Numbered from the stretch's first letter, positions 1 to 9,510 are shown. The stretch is DNA of 64,000 bases from JAVVTQ01 sp036653595 (GCA_036653595.1 JAVVTQ010000004.1:1-64000); one strand, 5' to 3'. The notes: generated by a model not told the origin, from the letters alone. Program-made: numbers and translations.

Positions 1-51
1 AACACCCACCACCACAAAAAAAACAAAAGCAAACAGGCTGTGGTGCGGGTC

Positions 52-2703
52 TTATGCAGACTTCTTTTTCTTGCCAAAGGAGCGCTGCAACAGCTTCACA
101 AGCTCGACTATCGGTATGATGAGGAACGCGAGTCCGAGCGCGACACAGTATTCTGCAAATGAGATGTGCTCAAAGCCAAAGGCACCTCTGAGGAATGGGA
201 CATAGATGACTGCCGTTGTCAGAAGCAGCGAGAGAATCATCGAGCCATAAAGATAGAGGTTGGACGATTTGAGCGAGAAAATTGACTGGCGCTGCGAACG
301 AATATTGAATGCATGGAAAATTTCCGCCATAGACATGGCGAGAAAAGCCATTGTCATTCCGTCGGCGCTATCTGTGATTTCCCACAAACCGGATTCCATG
401 AAATGGCCGATAAAGTAAGCGCCGAGAGTGATTAAAGAAATCAACACGCCCTGATATGCGATGTCAAACCCTGCGCCGCCGGAGAATACGCCGTCGCTCG
501 ACGATCTCGGCGGGCGATGCATGACGTTCTTTTCAGCAGGCTCCATGCCGAGCGAGAGCGCAGGAAAGGTGTCGGTTATCAGGTTTATCCACAAGATGTG
601 TGCGGGCTGAAGAATGGTAAAGCCCATCACGGTAGCGGCAAAGATGCAGAGAACTTCACTTATGTTTGAGGAGAGCAGAAATTGGATTGCCTTGCGGATG
701 TTGTCGTAGATTCTGCGTCCCTCTCCGACAGCGGATACGATGGTTGCAAAGTTGTCGTCTGCGAGCACCATGTCGGCCACATTCTTTGTGACGTCAGTGC
801 CGGTAATTCCCATGCCAACACCGATGTCGGCGCTTTTTATTGAGGGTGCGTCATTTACGCCGTCGCCCGTCATGGCAACTATGCAGTCGTGAGCCTTCCA
901 CGCATTGACGATGCGAACCTTGTGCTCGGGCTGTACTCGCGCATAGACGGAGAACTCTGTGATGCGCTCCGCGAGCTGCTCGTCGCTTATCTCGTCGAGC
1001 TGCGCGCCCGTGATAGCCTGACTCTCATCCGTGATGATGCCAAGCTCAAGTGCGATGGCAGCCGCTGTGTCGCGGTGGTCGCCCGTGATCATAACGGGTC
1101 GAATTCCGGCGTTGCGGCATTCGGCGATGGCGTCGAGAACCTCGGGGCGGATTGGATCTATCATGCCGACGAGGCCGATGAATACAAGCTCCGATTCAAG
1201 CTTTTCGGCCTTGTATGAGTCGGGTATGCAGTCGTGAATTTTCAAAGCACCGCACAACACGCGAAGAGCCTTTGAAGCCATGCGCTTGTTGTCAGTCATT
1301 ATCGCTTCACGCTCTTTGTCTGACAGCGGAAGAATTTTGCCATTCGAGTCGAGGTACTGTGTGCAGCGTCCCAAAATGACATCGGGGGCGCCTTTGGTGA
1401 ATTGAACTATTTTCCCGTCACTTGATTTGTGAACGGTTGACATCATTTTTCTCATTGAGTCAAAGGGCGCTTCTCCTATGCGTGGCATAAGCTTCTTTAG
1501 CTTGTCCTTTGTAAACAGCTTTGCGGCATGTGCGACCAAAGCGGCCTCTGTCGGCTCGCCTATAGCCTCGCCGTTGGCGTCAAGCTCGGCATCTGAGCAC
1601 AGTGCAAGCGCGGCGGACAGGGCGGTTTCGTCCTTTGTGTAGCTGTCGACAACGGTCATCTTGTTTTGAGTCAGTGTGCCTGTTTTATCCGAGCAGATAA
1701 TCTGCGTGCAGCCGAGCGTCTCGACGGCGGTAAGCTTGCGGATAACGGCGTTGTGCTTTGCCATTTTTGTGACACCGATGGAAAGCTGCACCGTGACCAC
1801 GGCGGCCAGTCCTTCAGGAATTGCCGCAACGGCCAAGCTTATGGCCAGCATCAGCGTTTTTATGATAACTGCCGAGGTTATCGCATCGGCGCGCAGCAGC
1901 GAAAAGACGAACATGAAAGCGCATATGCCGAGCACTATGAAGCTCAGCACCTTGCTCAGGCTGGCAAGCTTCTTTTGCAGCGGCGTGAGATTGTCGACGG
2001 CATTTGAGATAGCGTCGGCTATTTTGCCCATCTCCGTCTCCATGCCAATGGCCGTTACAACTGCGCGGCCGCGCCCATAGACGACGACACTTCCCATGTA
2101 TACCATGTTTTTGCGGTCGCCGAGCGAGATGTCCTTTGCCTCTGCGTCAAGCGTGAGCTTGTCGATGAACTTCTCAACGGGAACAGATTCTCCCGTCAGA
2201 GCAGCTTCGTCAATTTTGAGGCTGGCGCTTTCAACAAGCCGAGCATCGGCGGGAACAGCATCGCCGGCCTCAAGCATGATTATGTCGCCGACCACAAGAT
2301 CCTCGCTCTTGATGTGCCGTAGTGTTCCGTCGCGCAAAACCTTTGATGTGGCCGCAGACATGGCCTTGAGCGCTTCAATGGCCTTTTCGGCCTTGCTCTC
2401 CTGATACATTCCGAGAGCGGCGTTTACAATGACGACAAACAGAATGATAAACACATCTGTAAGCGACTCGCCGGCATAAAAAGCAGTGATGGCGGAGAGC
2501 GCAGCGGCAATAAGCAAAATGATGAGCATGGGGTCTGAGAGCTGCGCCAAAAGGCGTTTAAAGAAGGAATCCTTTTTTTTCTCGACAAGCTTGTTCTTGC
2601 CGTACTTAAGTGTGCGTTCTTCAATAGTAGTTGATGATAAGCCGTTTTCAGAACTTTCGGTTTTGGCAAATACGCTTGATAGCTCTTCAAGATAGTGCTT
2701 CAT
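52..2703 (-). CDS. Calcium-type P-type ATPase (P2A, SERCA/PMCA-like)
   Basis: An 883-residue integral membrane pump that uses ATP to export Ca2+ (possibly Mn2+) from the cytoplasm. The N-terminal cation-ATPase domain is at about 1-70. The actuator motif TGES is at 170-173, PEGL in M4 at 296-299, the phosphorylation site DKTGT with D339, a hinge TGDH near 540 and TGDGVND at 612-618. The M6-type segment NLITDTFPALSLG carries the N..TD pattern of calcium pumps, which argues against Na/K or heavy-metal specificity. Length is normal for bacterial P2A pumps. The ATG start has AAAGGA about 10 nt upstream. It is the last gene of the minus-strand block, separated from the radical SAM gene by a hairpin followed by a T-rich run, so it probably has its own promoter. 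Family assignment is firm; the ion is inferred. Confidence 0.95.
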   Translation of the reverse strand: MKHYLEELSSVFAKTESSENGLSSTTIEERTLKYGKNKLVEKKKDSFFKRLLAQLSDPMLIILLIAAALSAITAFYAGESLTDVFIILFVVIVNAALGMYQESKAEKAIEALKAMSAATSKVLRDGTLRHIKSEDLVVGDIIMLEAGDAVPADARLVESASLKIDEAALTGESVPVEKFIDKLTLDAEAKDISLGDRKNMVYMGSVVVYGRGRAVVTAIGMETEMGKIADAISNAVDNLTPLQKKLASLSKVLSFIVLGICAFMFVFSLLRADAITSAVIIKTLMLAISLAVAAIPEGLAAVVTVQLSIGVTKMAKHNAVIRKLTAVETLGCTQIICSDKTGTLTQNKMTVVDSYTKDETALSAALALCSDAELDANGEAIGEPTEAALVAHAAKLFTKDKLKKLMPRIGEAPFDSMRKMMSTVHKSSDGKIVQFTKGAPDVILGRCTQYLDSNGKILPLSDKEREAIMTDNKRMASKALRVLCGALKIHDCIPDSYKAEKLESELVFIGLVGMIDPIRPEVLDAIAECRNAGIRPVMITGDHRDTAAAIALELGIITDESQAITGAQLDEISDEQLAERITEFSVYARVQPEHKVRIVNAWKAHDCIVAMTGDGVNDAPSIKSADIGVGMGITGTDVTKNVADMVLADDNFATIVSAVGEGRRIYDNIRKAIQFLLSSNISEVLCIFAATVMGFTILQPAHILWINLITDTFPALSLGMEPAEKNVMHRPPRSSSDGVFSGGAGFDIAYQGVLISLITLGAYFIGHFMESGLWEITDSADGMTMAFLAMSMAEIFHAFNIRSQRQSIFSLKSSNLYLYGSMILSLLLTTAVIYVPFLRGAFGFEHISFAEYCVALGLAFLIIPIVELVKLLQRSFGKKKKSA

Positions 2704-2757
2704 TGAAGTCAGTCCTTTCCAGATTGGGTTTAATATAGTTTGTCCGTATTTATCAAT

Positions 2758-2795
2758 AAAGACTCATGCACTGGGATAAGCAGCACATGAGTCTC
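2758..2795 (-). terminator. Hairpin terminator between radical SAM gene and Ca-ATPase
   Basis: Inverted repeat GACTCATG (2761-2768) / CATGAGTC (2786-2793), with an inner CTG/CAG pairing. On the minus strand it is followed by TTTATT. It lies downstream of the radical SAM gene and upstream of the ATPase, so it fits an intrinsic terminator for the former. Confidence 0.5.
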
Positions 2796-2919
2796 ATCAT
2801 TTAATTCAAGCCAGATCTAAAAAGGTCGGGTGTTGACTTGAAACGTGCAAAGCACGCAAATTACTCCCTCACGAATAAAACGGAAAAACATTTACAGGAA
2901 GAAGTATAGCGTATAGCAT

Positions 2920-3807
2920 TCAAATTGTCAAATTTTTACCCGTTAAATCAAAATTTGGAATAAACTCAGTCCCGTTTGTGCCAAAATCCTGCAAGAATCC
3001 ATCCTCAAAGCCGCTGTCAAAGAGGTATTGCTCGCACATATCGTATTCGCGGCGAGATATGGGTCTGTTTATTTCGGGAAAGCCCTCACAGTTAATCGGG
3101 GTATATTGGCTCATTAGGCTAAAGAGAATTTCGCCGTCGCCAAAGCTTTCTCGAACCCAATCTATGACGCGCTTTGTGTTTTTTACGGCGCCCGGCATAA
3201 TCAGGTGGCGTATCATAACGCCGCTCTTCATGATGCCGTCCTCATCGAGAACATAAGGCCCTGTCTGCTCATACATCCGCAGTATGGCGGACGTGGCAAC
3301 CTCGGGATAATTTGGGCAATGACAGTAGCGCGACGACAGCGAATTGTCGAGAAATTTGAGGTCGGGCATATAAATCTGAATTTTGCCGCGAAGAAGATCG
3401 AGCGTTTTTTCGGATTCATAGCCGCCGCAATTGTACACGACGGGGACAGAGAGCGGACTTTCGAGCGCTTTTGCAATCTCGACGGCAAAGTGAGAGCCTG
3501 TCACCAGATTTATATTGTGAACGCCGCTGCTTTCAAGCTGCCTCATGATGGCGCGAAGCTCCTCGGCGCTCACCGCTCTTCCGCCGCGGTTATGACTTAT
3601 CACGCCATTCTGGCAAAAAACACAGCCAAGCGAACAGCCTGCAAAAAATATTGCTCCTGAGCCTCGTGTGCCGCTGATGCACGGCTCCTCGCCAAAATGT
3701 GCTGCGGCGCGCGCAATGCAAGGAAGCTCCGGCATGCCGCAATAGCCCGCACCGTCGCTTTTCGTGCGAATTGCATGGCAGTTTCTGGGACAAAGCTCAC
3801 AAATCAA
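2920..3807 (-). CDS. PflA-like radical SAM protein
   Basis: A 295-residue radical SAM enzyme of the 'putative pyruvate formate-lyase activating enzyme' group (COG1313 type). The radical SAM cluster motif CSLGCVFCQN (CX3CX2C) is near residue 54. It is preceded by an N-terminal Cys pair (CELCPRNC) and GYCG, typical of this subgroup. The start is TTG at 3807, chosen because AGAGGTTG lies about 7 nt upstream; no in-frame ATG fits. The next upstream gene (DUF4230, 3839-4624) is only 31 nt away, so the two are probably cotranscribed. The glycyl-radical substrate is unknown and no pyruvate formate-lyase gene is in the window. Family is firm; substrate is not determined. Confidence 0.85.
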   Translation of the reverse strand: MICELCPRNCHAIRTKSDGAGYCGMPELPCIARAAAHFGEEPCISGTRGSGAIFFAGCSLGCVFCQNGVISHNRGGRAVSAEELRAIMRQLESSGVHNINLVTGSHFAVEIAKALESPLSVPVVYNCGGYESEKTLDLLRGKIQIYMPDLKFLDNSLSSRYCHCPNYPEVATSAILRMYEQTGPYVLDEDGIMKSGVMIRHLIMPGAVKNTKRVIDWVRESFGDGEILFSLMSQYTPINCEGFPEINRPISRREYDMCEQYLFDSGFEDGFLQDFGTNGTEFIPNFDLTGKNLTI

Positions 3808-3838
3808 GAAAACAACCTCTCAAACAATAAATTTGCAA

Positions 3839-4624
3839 TCATTTGAACTCGACCAAAACCTTATAATCCTCGGAAACTGCCTTTATGGGTAGAGCGTATA
3901 TTTCTGAAACTTTTTTTTGTGCAGCCGAATCGGCAGCTTCCTGCGCGCTCATTCTCGCATAGGCGGAGTCACTTGCCGGGAATACATATGTTGAGATGGT
4001 GGATTTCATTTTTTCATAAATAGCGCTGTCGAGCACGTTGTGCTCAGAAGTGGTCATGGAAATGTCGCCAAAGGCGAGCAGCCCCTTTTGCGTGTCCTCA
4101 AAGGTTGTTTTTGTCGGGTCATATGTCATGGTGTAGAGCGTGGGGCGAGCAACCTTGACGAAGACGCAGCGCGCCTCGGCATCCACCGAAATATCATCCT
4201 TTGTCAATGCGCCGAGGTCAACTGCAAAAAATCCCGTGCCCTCTGTGTGCAGAAGCTGGGTTTTTGTGAAAACACCGATATTTGCAAAGGAATCCGTCAA
4301 GCTCAAGGACACCTTGACAGGAATCTCGCAGACAACCAGCCGGCTTGTCTCGACAGGTGTTCCCAGCACGGCCTCGATAAAATCAGCGGCGGTATAGTGA
4401 ATTATATCAGAGGACAGCACCGCGTCATGCCCCTTGCTAAAGCCGAAGAGATCGACTTTGAGAATTTTCGGAAGCACAAAGACGACGAGTATGACGACGA
4501 CGGCGAGAGTAACGAGCTTTGACAGCAGTGTTTTAAAAATTCTGTGCTGCTTTTTAGTGCGCGGCGTTTTGTCAGAAGTTGCGGTGATGTCAGAGCTTTT
4601 TTCTTTCTTATATTTAATCGACAA
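3839..4624 (-). CDS. DUF4230 family membrane-anchored protein
   Basis: A 261-residue protein with a basic N-terminus, one hydrophobic segment at about 36-53 (LVTLAVVVILVVFVLP) and an extracytoplasmic domain of about 200 residues. The arrangement and the Val/Ala-rich beta segments (VVCEIPVKVSLSLTD, then an alpha-rich C-terminus ending YKVLVEFK) resemble the DUF4230 family, whose function is unknown. The start is TTG at 4624 with GGGAGGT about 6 nt upstream. It lies 31 nt upstream of the radical SAM gene and is likely its operon partner. A perfect 10-nt inverted repeat (4649-4658 with 4692-4701) sits in its promoter region. Confidence 0.65.
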   Translation of the reverse strand: MSIKYKKEKSSDITATSDKTPRTKKQHRIFKTLLSKLVTLAVVVILVVFVLPKILKVDLFGFSKGHDAVLSSDIIHYTAADFIEAVLGTPVETSRLVVCEIPVKVSLSLTDSFANIGVFTKTQLLHTEGTGFFAVDLGALTKDDISVDAEARCVFVKVARPTLYTMTYDPTKTTFEDTQKGLLAFGDISMTTSEHNVLDSAIYEKMKSTISTYVFPASDSAYARMSAQEAADSAAQKKVSEIYALPIKAVSEDYKVLVEFK

Positions 4625-4648
4625 GACGTACCTCCCGGCGGATATTTG

Positions 4649-4701
4649 TTCTTTATTATATTCTACAAAATGCGAGCTGCTTTTACAAGCATAATAAAGA
4701 A
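4649..4701. promoter_or_regulatory. Inverted repeat upstream of the DUF4230 gene
   Basis: TTCTTTATTA at 4649-4658 is exactly complementary to TAATAAAGAA at 4692-4701, with 33 nt between. The minus-strand -10 candidate TATAAT (4655-4660) lies inside the first arm. It may be an operator or a 5'-leader hairpin; no -35 with good spacing was found. Confidence 0.35.
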
Positions 4702-4795
4702 CACTATTTCATTAAAAGGGTGCCGCTAACCGCAAAGACGGCATATCGGGCACAAATTTTCGCAAACAAGGTCGCGCATGCTTGACGGCAAAGCA

Positions 4796-4843
4796 AACGG
4801 GACCGCATTTTGCCCGTTTTCCGAGAAAAATTCCGGTCCCGTT
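4796..4843 (-). terminator. Hairpin downstream of the DUF4364 gene
   Basis: AACGGGACCG (4796-4805) pairs with CGGTCCCGTT (4834-4843). It lies just after the DUF4364 stop on the minus strand. The downstream T-run is weak, so terminator function is tentative. Confidence 0.4.
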
Positions 4844-4878
4844 GTGCTTGCAGGTCATAGAATAAGAGCGGTGACAAG

Positions 4879-5430
4879 CTACAGCGATTCACCAAAAAGC
4901 TCGTTCAACGCAAGGCGCATCAGGCTTTCGGCCTTGTCGATAAAGCGCTCGCGCGCCAGCGCCGCCGCCTCGTATGTAGGCGCGTAGACTTCAAGAGAAA
5001 ACAGCACAGCACCGCCGTCGACGATTTTTCCGCGCACAAGATAGCCGTCCTCCCTGCGGACAAGTTCCACGGGATGCTGCTTTTTGCGCCGAGCGTGTTC
5101 TATCAGATAAGTCGCCGATTCCAGCGCGCGTTCGCGAACCGTGATGGGGAGATCGTCCGAAAGAATATCGGATATCTGTTTGCCGGTCTTTGACAGCACA
5201 TAACTTTTATCGGCTGACTCGTCAAGGTTTTTGCATTCCAACAGTTCGCTGACTGCTTGGGCACATTCAAAGTAGTTGGCCAGCCCGTTGTCGGCGATGG
5301 CTGCCAACAAAGCCTCCTGCGACACCGGTTCCTCAAGGTGTGCGAGAATATAGCATATGAGAATTTTAATATGGGATTGCTCTGTCAGTCCGCCGGGAAC
5401 AACCCCGGCTGTAAATGCCCTGTCGCTCAT
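4879..5430 (-). CDS. DUF4364 family winged-helix protein
   Basis: A 183-residue soluble protein resembling DUF4364, a Clostridia-specific family with an N-terminal winged-helix-like region (about 15-75, with IKILICYILAHL) followed by a mixed alpha/beta domain. It may be a DNA-binding regulator, but no effector or target is known from sequence. I chose ATG 5430 (GGGGTG about 6 nt upstream) over an in-frame ATG five codons earlier. The S1-domain gene ends 78 nt upstream on the same strand, so the two are probably cotranscribed. Family call is moderately firm; function is inferred only from fold. Confidence 0.7.
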   Translation of the reverse strand: MSDRAFTAGVVPGGLTEQSHIKILICYILAHLEEPVSQEALLAAIADNGLANYFECAQAVSELLECKNLDESADKSYVLSKTGKQISDILSDDLPITVRERALESATYLIEHARRKKQHPVELVRREDGYLVRGKIVDGGAVLFSLEVYAPTYEAAALARERFIDKAESLMRLALNELFGESL

Positions 5431-5507
5431 TTTTTCACCCCGCATACGTGTATGGATGAATTATATATCAAATTCACTGTTTTGGCAAAACCTCAGCTGC
5501 TATAATC

Positions 5508-6431
5508 TCAAAAAACAGTTTCAATCAGCTTGTCGGCGCCAGGTGGGGAATAGACAAAGCTGTCCATGTGTTCGCGGTCAAAAAAGTATTTGGGCATTGA
5601 GACCTCTTGCGCGGCGTCGTCAAAGCAGTCGATGATAATAAGCTTTATTTTCATGCGCGCCGGCAGGATACTTTTTATGTATACGCAGGCTCTCCTCCCG
5701 ACAGCAGCGCCTTCGTGCGGTTCTGCGAGTCCCGCGAGATTTGGGGTCAGCTCCACAAATACTCCGTAGGATTCAACCGAGCGCACAGTCCCCGCAACCG
5801 TTTCTCCGACGCCAAAGAGCGCTGCATTTTCGGCCCAAGTACCCAAAAGCTCCTTGTGTGACAGCAGCAGCCTGCCAAATTCATCGCGCGATTTAACAAC
5901 GCACCTCACCTGCATACCGACGCGCAAAATTTGCGTGGGATGCGTTATGCGCGAGATGCAGATGGAATCTATCGGCAAAAGTGACGTGATACCGCGCCCG
6001 ATATCGGCAAAGCAGCCAAAGCGCTCTACGTGCGTTATCTGCGCGTCTACGATATCCCCGGCGACCAGAGAATCGACATATTCCGAGAGAAAACGCTCCT
6101 GGACTTCTCTGCGCGAGAGAAGCGCAGCAGTTTCACCGTCGCGCTGCACAAAGTCGGTTATCACAAAACAGACGGGCTTGCCGACTCGAGAAATCACCGA
6201 TATTTCGCGCAGAGAGGCTGTGCCAAAGAGCGCCGCGCATTCCTCATAGGGCATTATGCCGCGTATCCCAGCAAGGTTGAAGATGAGATTTTTTTTCGAG
6301 TCAAAGAGCAGAGCTCGCTCCTCCAACACAATTCTGCTGTCGCACGCTGCTCGAAGTGAAGAGAAATCGCGCAGATATGCGCGGTTTTGCTTTGAATTTA
6401 CGAGGCTCCCCTCAAACATGCAATTTTTCAA
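5508..6431 (-). CDS. S1 RNA-binding domain protein (ribosomal S1-like)
   Basis: A 307-residue protein with an N-terminal beta-rich region (about 30-110), as in the first repeat of ribosomal protein S1 homologues, and two S1/OB-fold RNA-binding domains at about 124-193 (ITHVERFGCFADIG) and 207-270 (GTVRSVESYGVFVEL). Bacterial S1 homologues with two to four repeats are common in Clostridia and probably assist translation or RNA turnover. The TTG start at 6431 is chosen because GGAGG sits 7 nt upstream; an ATG four codons later is the alternative. It diverges from the DUF951/prfA operon across a 138-nt intergenic region. Confidence 0.85.
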   Translation of the reverse strand: MKNCMFEGSLVNSKQNRAYLRDFSSLRAACDSRIVLEERALLFDSKKNLIFNLAGIRGIMPYEECAALFGTASLREISVISRVGKPVCFVITDFVQRDGETAALLSRREVQERFLSEYVDSLVAGDIVDAQITHVERFGCFADIGRGITSLLPIDSICISRITHPTQILRVGMQVRCVVKSRDEFGRLLLSHKELLGTWAENAALFGVGETVAGTVRSVESYGVFVELTPNLAGLAEPHEGAAVGRRACVYIKSILPARMKIKLIIIDCFDDAAQEVSMPKYFFDREHMDSFVYSPPGADKLIETVF

Positions 6432-6501
6432 AATTTCGCCTCCATTGAACTTTAGTCTTTATATCTTATGCGCAAAATCACATGGTAATCCTACGGTGTG
6501 A

Positions 6502-6530
6502 TTGATTAAATGAGAACTTTGTAATATAAT
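6502..6530 (+). promoter_or_regulatory. Promoter of the DUF951-prfA operon
   Basis: TTGATT (6502-6507), 17-nt spacer, TATAAT (6525-6530), about 40 nt upstream of the DUF951 start. A good sigma-A type match. Confidence 0.6.
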
Positions 6531-6569
6531 AAAGCAGATATTGACATTCTTTTTGCACAGGAGGCAGGG

Positions 6570-6755
6570 ATGGATATAAGTGTCGGCGACACAATAGTCA
6601 CAAAGAAGCCTCATCCTTGCAGCAGCAGGGAATTCCTCGTTTTGCGCGTCGGCATGGACTTCAAGATTCGCTGTCTCGGCTGCTCGCACGAGATTATGCT
6701 GCCGCGCTCCAAAATTGAAAAAAATATAAAAAAAATAATACCTAAAGGTGAATAA
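6570..6755 (+). CDS. DUF951 domain small protein
   Basis: A 61-residue protein matching DUF951. It begins with a short beta region (VGDTIVTKKPHPC) and carries the conserved CLGCSHEIMLPR segment, in which two cysteines (CLGC) and an upstream Cys may bind a metal. Function is unknown. AGGAGGC lies 8 nt upstream of the ATG. It is followed after 6 nt by prfA, so it is likely the first gene of the prfA-sua5-coaE transcription unit, a placement that hints at a translation-related role. That role is inference only. Confidence 0.85.
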   Translation: MDISVGDTIVTKKPHPCSSREFLVLRVGMDFKIRCLGCSHEIMLPRSKIEKNIKKIIPKGE

Positions 6756-6761
6756 ATTTGT

Positions 6762-7838
6762 ATGTTTGAAAAAATGCTGACCGTTGAAAAGCGATATGAA
6801 GAAATAAACGAGCTTCTCGCCGACCCCACGGTAATATCCGACAATGATAATTACAGAAATCTTATGAAAGAGCACAAGACCTTGACCCCCGTTGTGGAAA
6901 AATACCGAGAGTACCGCAAGGCGCGTGAATCCTTTGACGAGGCCAAGGGCCTGCTCGATGAGGGCGGACTTGAGCGCGATTTCAGAGAAATTGTGCAGGA
7001 GCAGTACGATGCCTCGCGCGAAAAGGCGGAGCGCATGACAGAAGAGCTAAAGGTTTTGCTCTTGCCCAAGGATGAGAATGACGACAAAAACGTCATCGTG
7101 GAAATACGCGGCGGTGCAGGTGGCGAGGAGGCGGCGCTGTTTGCCAATTCGCTTTACCGCATGTATTCCATGTATGGCGAGATGCGCCGCTGGAAGAGTG
7201 AGATACTAAATGCAAACGAGACGGAGCTCGGCGGTTTTAAGGAAATAAGTTTTCTTATAAGCGGTGACGGAGCATACAGCCGCCTCAAATTCGAAAGCGG
7301 CGTGCACCGAGTACAGCGCGTTCCGGAGACAGAGACACAAGGCAGAATACACACATCCACAGTGACTGTCGCAGTGCTTCCCGAGGCCGAGGAGGTCGCG
7401 CTCGACATCAATCCAAAGGAGCTGCAAATAGACACGTATCGCTCGGGAGGCGCCGGCGGACAGCATGTAAACAAAACCGAGTCGGCGATAAGAATTACGC
7501 ATCTGCCGACGGGAATCGTTGTCGAATGCCAAGACGAGCGCAGCCAGTACAAGAATAAGGACAGAGCGATGAAGATTTTGTGCTCGCGGCTGCTTGAGGC
7601 AAAGAGATGCGAGCAGAACGCCGCAATAGCAAGCGAGCGAAAGGAACAGGTCGGCACAGGTGACAGAAGCGAGAGAATAAGAACATATAATTATCCGCAG
7701 GGGCGAGTCACCGACCACCGAATAGGTCTTACACTCTACAAGCTCGAGGCGGTGCTAAACGGGGAGCTTGACGAGCTGATAGATGGCCTTATAACGGCCG
7801 ATCAGGCGGAAAAGCTTAAGTACGGAGAAGTGCAATAA
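6762..7838 (+). CDS. prfA: Peptide chain release factor 1
   Basis: A 358-residue class I release factor that reads UAA/UAG and triggers peptidyl-tRNA hydrolysis on the ribosome. The catalytic GGQ is in SGGAGGQHVNKTES, and the stop-codon recognition tripeptide PxT is PET in RVPETETQGRIHTS; RF2 would have SPF. Length and domain order are standard. It lies 6 nt after DUF951 and 9 nt before the sua5 homologue, with short gaps implying one operon. PrmC, often next to prfA, is not found here. Confidence 0.97.
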   Translation: MFEKMLTVEKRYEEINELLADPTVISDNDNYRNLMKEHKTLTPVVEKYREYRKARESFDEAKGLLDEGGLERDFREIVQEQYDASREKAERMTEELKVLLLPKDENDDKNVIVEIRGGAGGEEAALFANSLYRMYSMYGEMRRWKSEILNANETELGGFKEISFLISGDGAYSRLKFESGVHRVQRVPETETQGRIHTSTVTVAVLPEAEEVALDINPKELQIDTYRSGGAGGQHVNKTESAIRITHLPTGIVVECQDERSQYKNKDRAMKILCSRLLEAKRCEQNAAIASERKEQVGTGDRSERIRTYNYPQGRVTDHRIGLTLYKLEAVLNGELDELIDGLITADQAEKLKYGEVQ

Positions 7839-7847
7839 AGGAGAACA

Positions 7848-8876
7848 ATGGAAACTGAAGTAATAAAAATAGAAGAGGGCAAACTCGACAGTGCCGTCGC
7901 AAAGGCTGCGTCGCTGTTGAAAGCCGGCAAGATTGTCGCAATACCGACAGAAACGGTTTATGGCCTTGCGGCGAGCATCTATGAGGAAAAGGCGATAAAC
8001 GAAATCTATGAGGTCAAGGGCAGACCGCAGGACAACCCGATTATCGTTCATATAAGCAACCTCATGATGCTCGGACAGCTCGCGGCTGAAATTCCACAGA
8101 GCGCAGAGGAGCTGGCCAAAGAGTTTTGGCCCGGCCCTTTGACGATGGTGCTCAAAAAGACCGAAAATGTCAGCGACACGATAACATGTGGACTTGACAG
8201 CGTCGCAATCAGAATGCCGTCGCACCCGGTTGCGCGCGCTGTCATAGATAAAGCAGGGGTTCCGCTTGCTGCGCCCTCGGCCAATCTATCAGGAAAACCC
8301 AGCACCACCACGGCTGCGCATGTTTTGGCCGATTTGGACGGACTTATTCCGCTCATTCTCGATGCGGGCGCCTGCGATGTCGGAATAGAAAGCACGGTTG
8401 TGAGCCTGACGGGCGAGCATCCGCTGATACTTCGACCGGGCATAATTTCGCTTGAGGATATAAGGCGAGTGCTGCCGGACGCCGAGGTCTGCGATTCTGC
8501 CTTTCAAAAAGTCGACGAGAGCGCAAAGGTGCCGTCGCCCGGCATGAAGTACAAGCACTATTCCCCGATTGCCGACGTTGTCATAGTCCAGGGCTCACTG
8601 GAAAACTTTATCAAGTACACCTCGGAAAACGCGCGCACAGGCGAATACGCCATGTGCTTTGACGGCGAGGAGAACGCTATTAAAATTCCCAGCATTTCCT
8701 ATGGTGCGGCCGACGAGCCGGAGGTTCAAGCGCATCGTATATTCTCAATTCTGCGCACACTCGACATGATTTCGACAAAGAGGGTTTTTGTGCGTGCGCC
8801 GGAGCATACAGGAAAGGCTATGGGTGTTTACAACAGACTTATCCGCGCTGCGGGTTTTAAGGTGGTTAAATTGTGA
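7848..8876 (+). CDS. L-threonylcarbamoyladenylate synthase (Sua5/YwlC type)
   Basis: A 342-residue enzyme that makes threonylcarbamoyl-AMP from threonine, bicarbonate and ATP, the first step of t6A37 modification of ANN-decoding tRNAs. The YrdC domain is at about 10-200, with PTETVYGLAA, KGRPQDNPIIVHI and SANLSGKPS. The SPGMKYKHYSP linker and the C-terminal Sua5 domain (about 240-340) place it in the long Sua5/YwlC type, not the short TsaC type. AAGGAG is 7 nt upstream. It overlaps coaE by 4 nt (GTGA), indicating translational coupling. Confidence 0.95.
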   Translation: METEVIKIEEGKLDSAVAKAASLLKAGKIVAIPTETVYGLAASIYEEKAINEIYEVKGRPQDNPIIVHISNLMMLGQLAAEIPQSAEELAKEFWPGPLTMVLKKTENVSDTITCGLDSVAIRMPSHPVARAVIDKAGVPLAAPSANLSGKPSTTTAAHVLADLDGLIPLILDAGACDVGIESTVVSLTGEHPLILRPGIISLEDIRRVLPDAEVCDSAFQKVDESAKVPSPGMKYKHYSPIADVVIVQGSLENFIKYTSENARTGEYAMCFDGEENAIKIPSISYGAADEPEVQAHRIFSILRTLDMISTKRVFVRAPEHTGKAMGVYNRLIRAAGFKVVKL

Positions 8877-9487
8877 ATATGTTTTATGTGGCTGCACTGA
8901 CAGGGCGCTCGGGAACAGGCAAAAGCCTGGCTTCAGATTACCTAAAGGACAAAAAGAACATACCGGTTATAGACGGGGACAAGGTGGCGCGCGATGTGGT
9001 GGAGCGCGGCTCTCCCTGCTTAAAAGACCTGGTTGAGGAGTTTTCGAATTCGATACTAAATTCGGACGGCTCTCTCAACAGAAGACTGCTCGCCGACATC
9101 TGCTTTTCAGACGAACGAAAAAAGCAGCGCCTCGACGAGATAAGCCACCCATACATAATAGCGGGGATACTCGACCTCTTTGACAAGCTTCACAGCGAGC
9201 ACCATCGCTTCTGCGTAGTGGAGGCTGCCGCGCTGATAGAGAGCGGATTATATGCCAACTGCGACAAGATAATCCTGATAAGCTCCGACGAGCAGAGACA
9301 GATTGAGAGAATAATGGAGCGGGACAATATCACTCAAGCGCAGGCGAAAACACGCATAAATGCGCAGACCTCCGAGGAAGTCGTGCGCGCGATGTGCGAT
9401 GAGGAAATCAAAAACAACGGCACAGTGGAGGAATTTTTTGCGCAGCTCGATGTGTTGTGCGAAAAATTCGACAAATGGTTTGCCTGA
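8873..9487 (+). CDS. coaE: Dephospho-CoA kinase
   Basis: A 204-residue P-loop kinase for the last step of coenzyme A synthesis: ATP-dependent phosphorylation of the ribose 3'-OH of dephospho-CoA. The Walker A motif is GRSGTGKS near residue 12, followed by IDGDKVARDVV, where the DxD/R region of the family binds substrate. The start is GTG at 8873, overlapping the sua5 stop; an ATG two codons on is the alternative. It is 23 nt upstream of the aminopeptidase gene and belongs to the same transcription unit. Confidence 0.93.
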   Translation: MNMFYVAALTGRSGTGKSLASDYLKDKKNIPVIDGDKVARDVVERGSPCLKDLVEEFSNSILNSDGSLNRRLLADICFSDERKKQRLDEISHPYIIAGILDLFDKLHSEHHRFCVVEAAALIESGLYANCDKIILISSDEQRQIERIMERDNITQAQAKTRINAQTSEEVVRAMCDEEIKNNGTVEEFFAQLDVLCEKFDKWFA

Positions 9488-9510
9488 AAAACTTTTAATG
9501 GAGGAACATC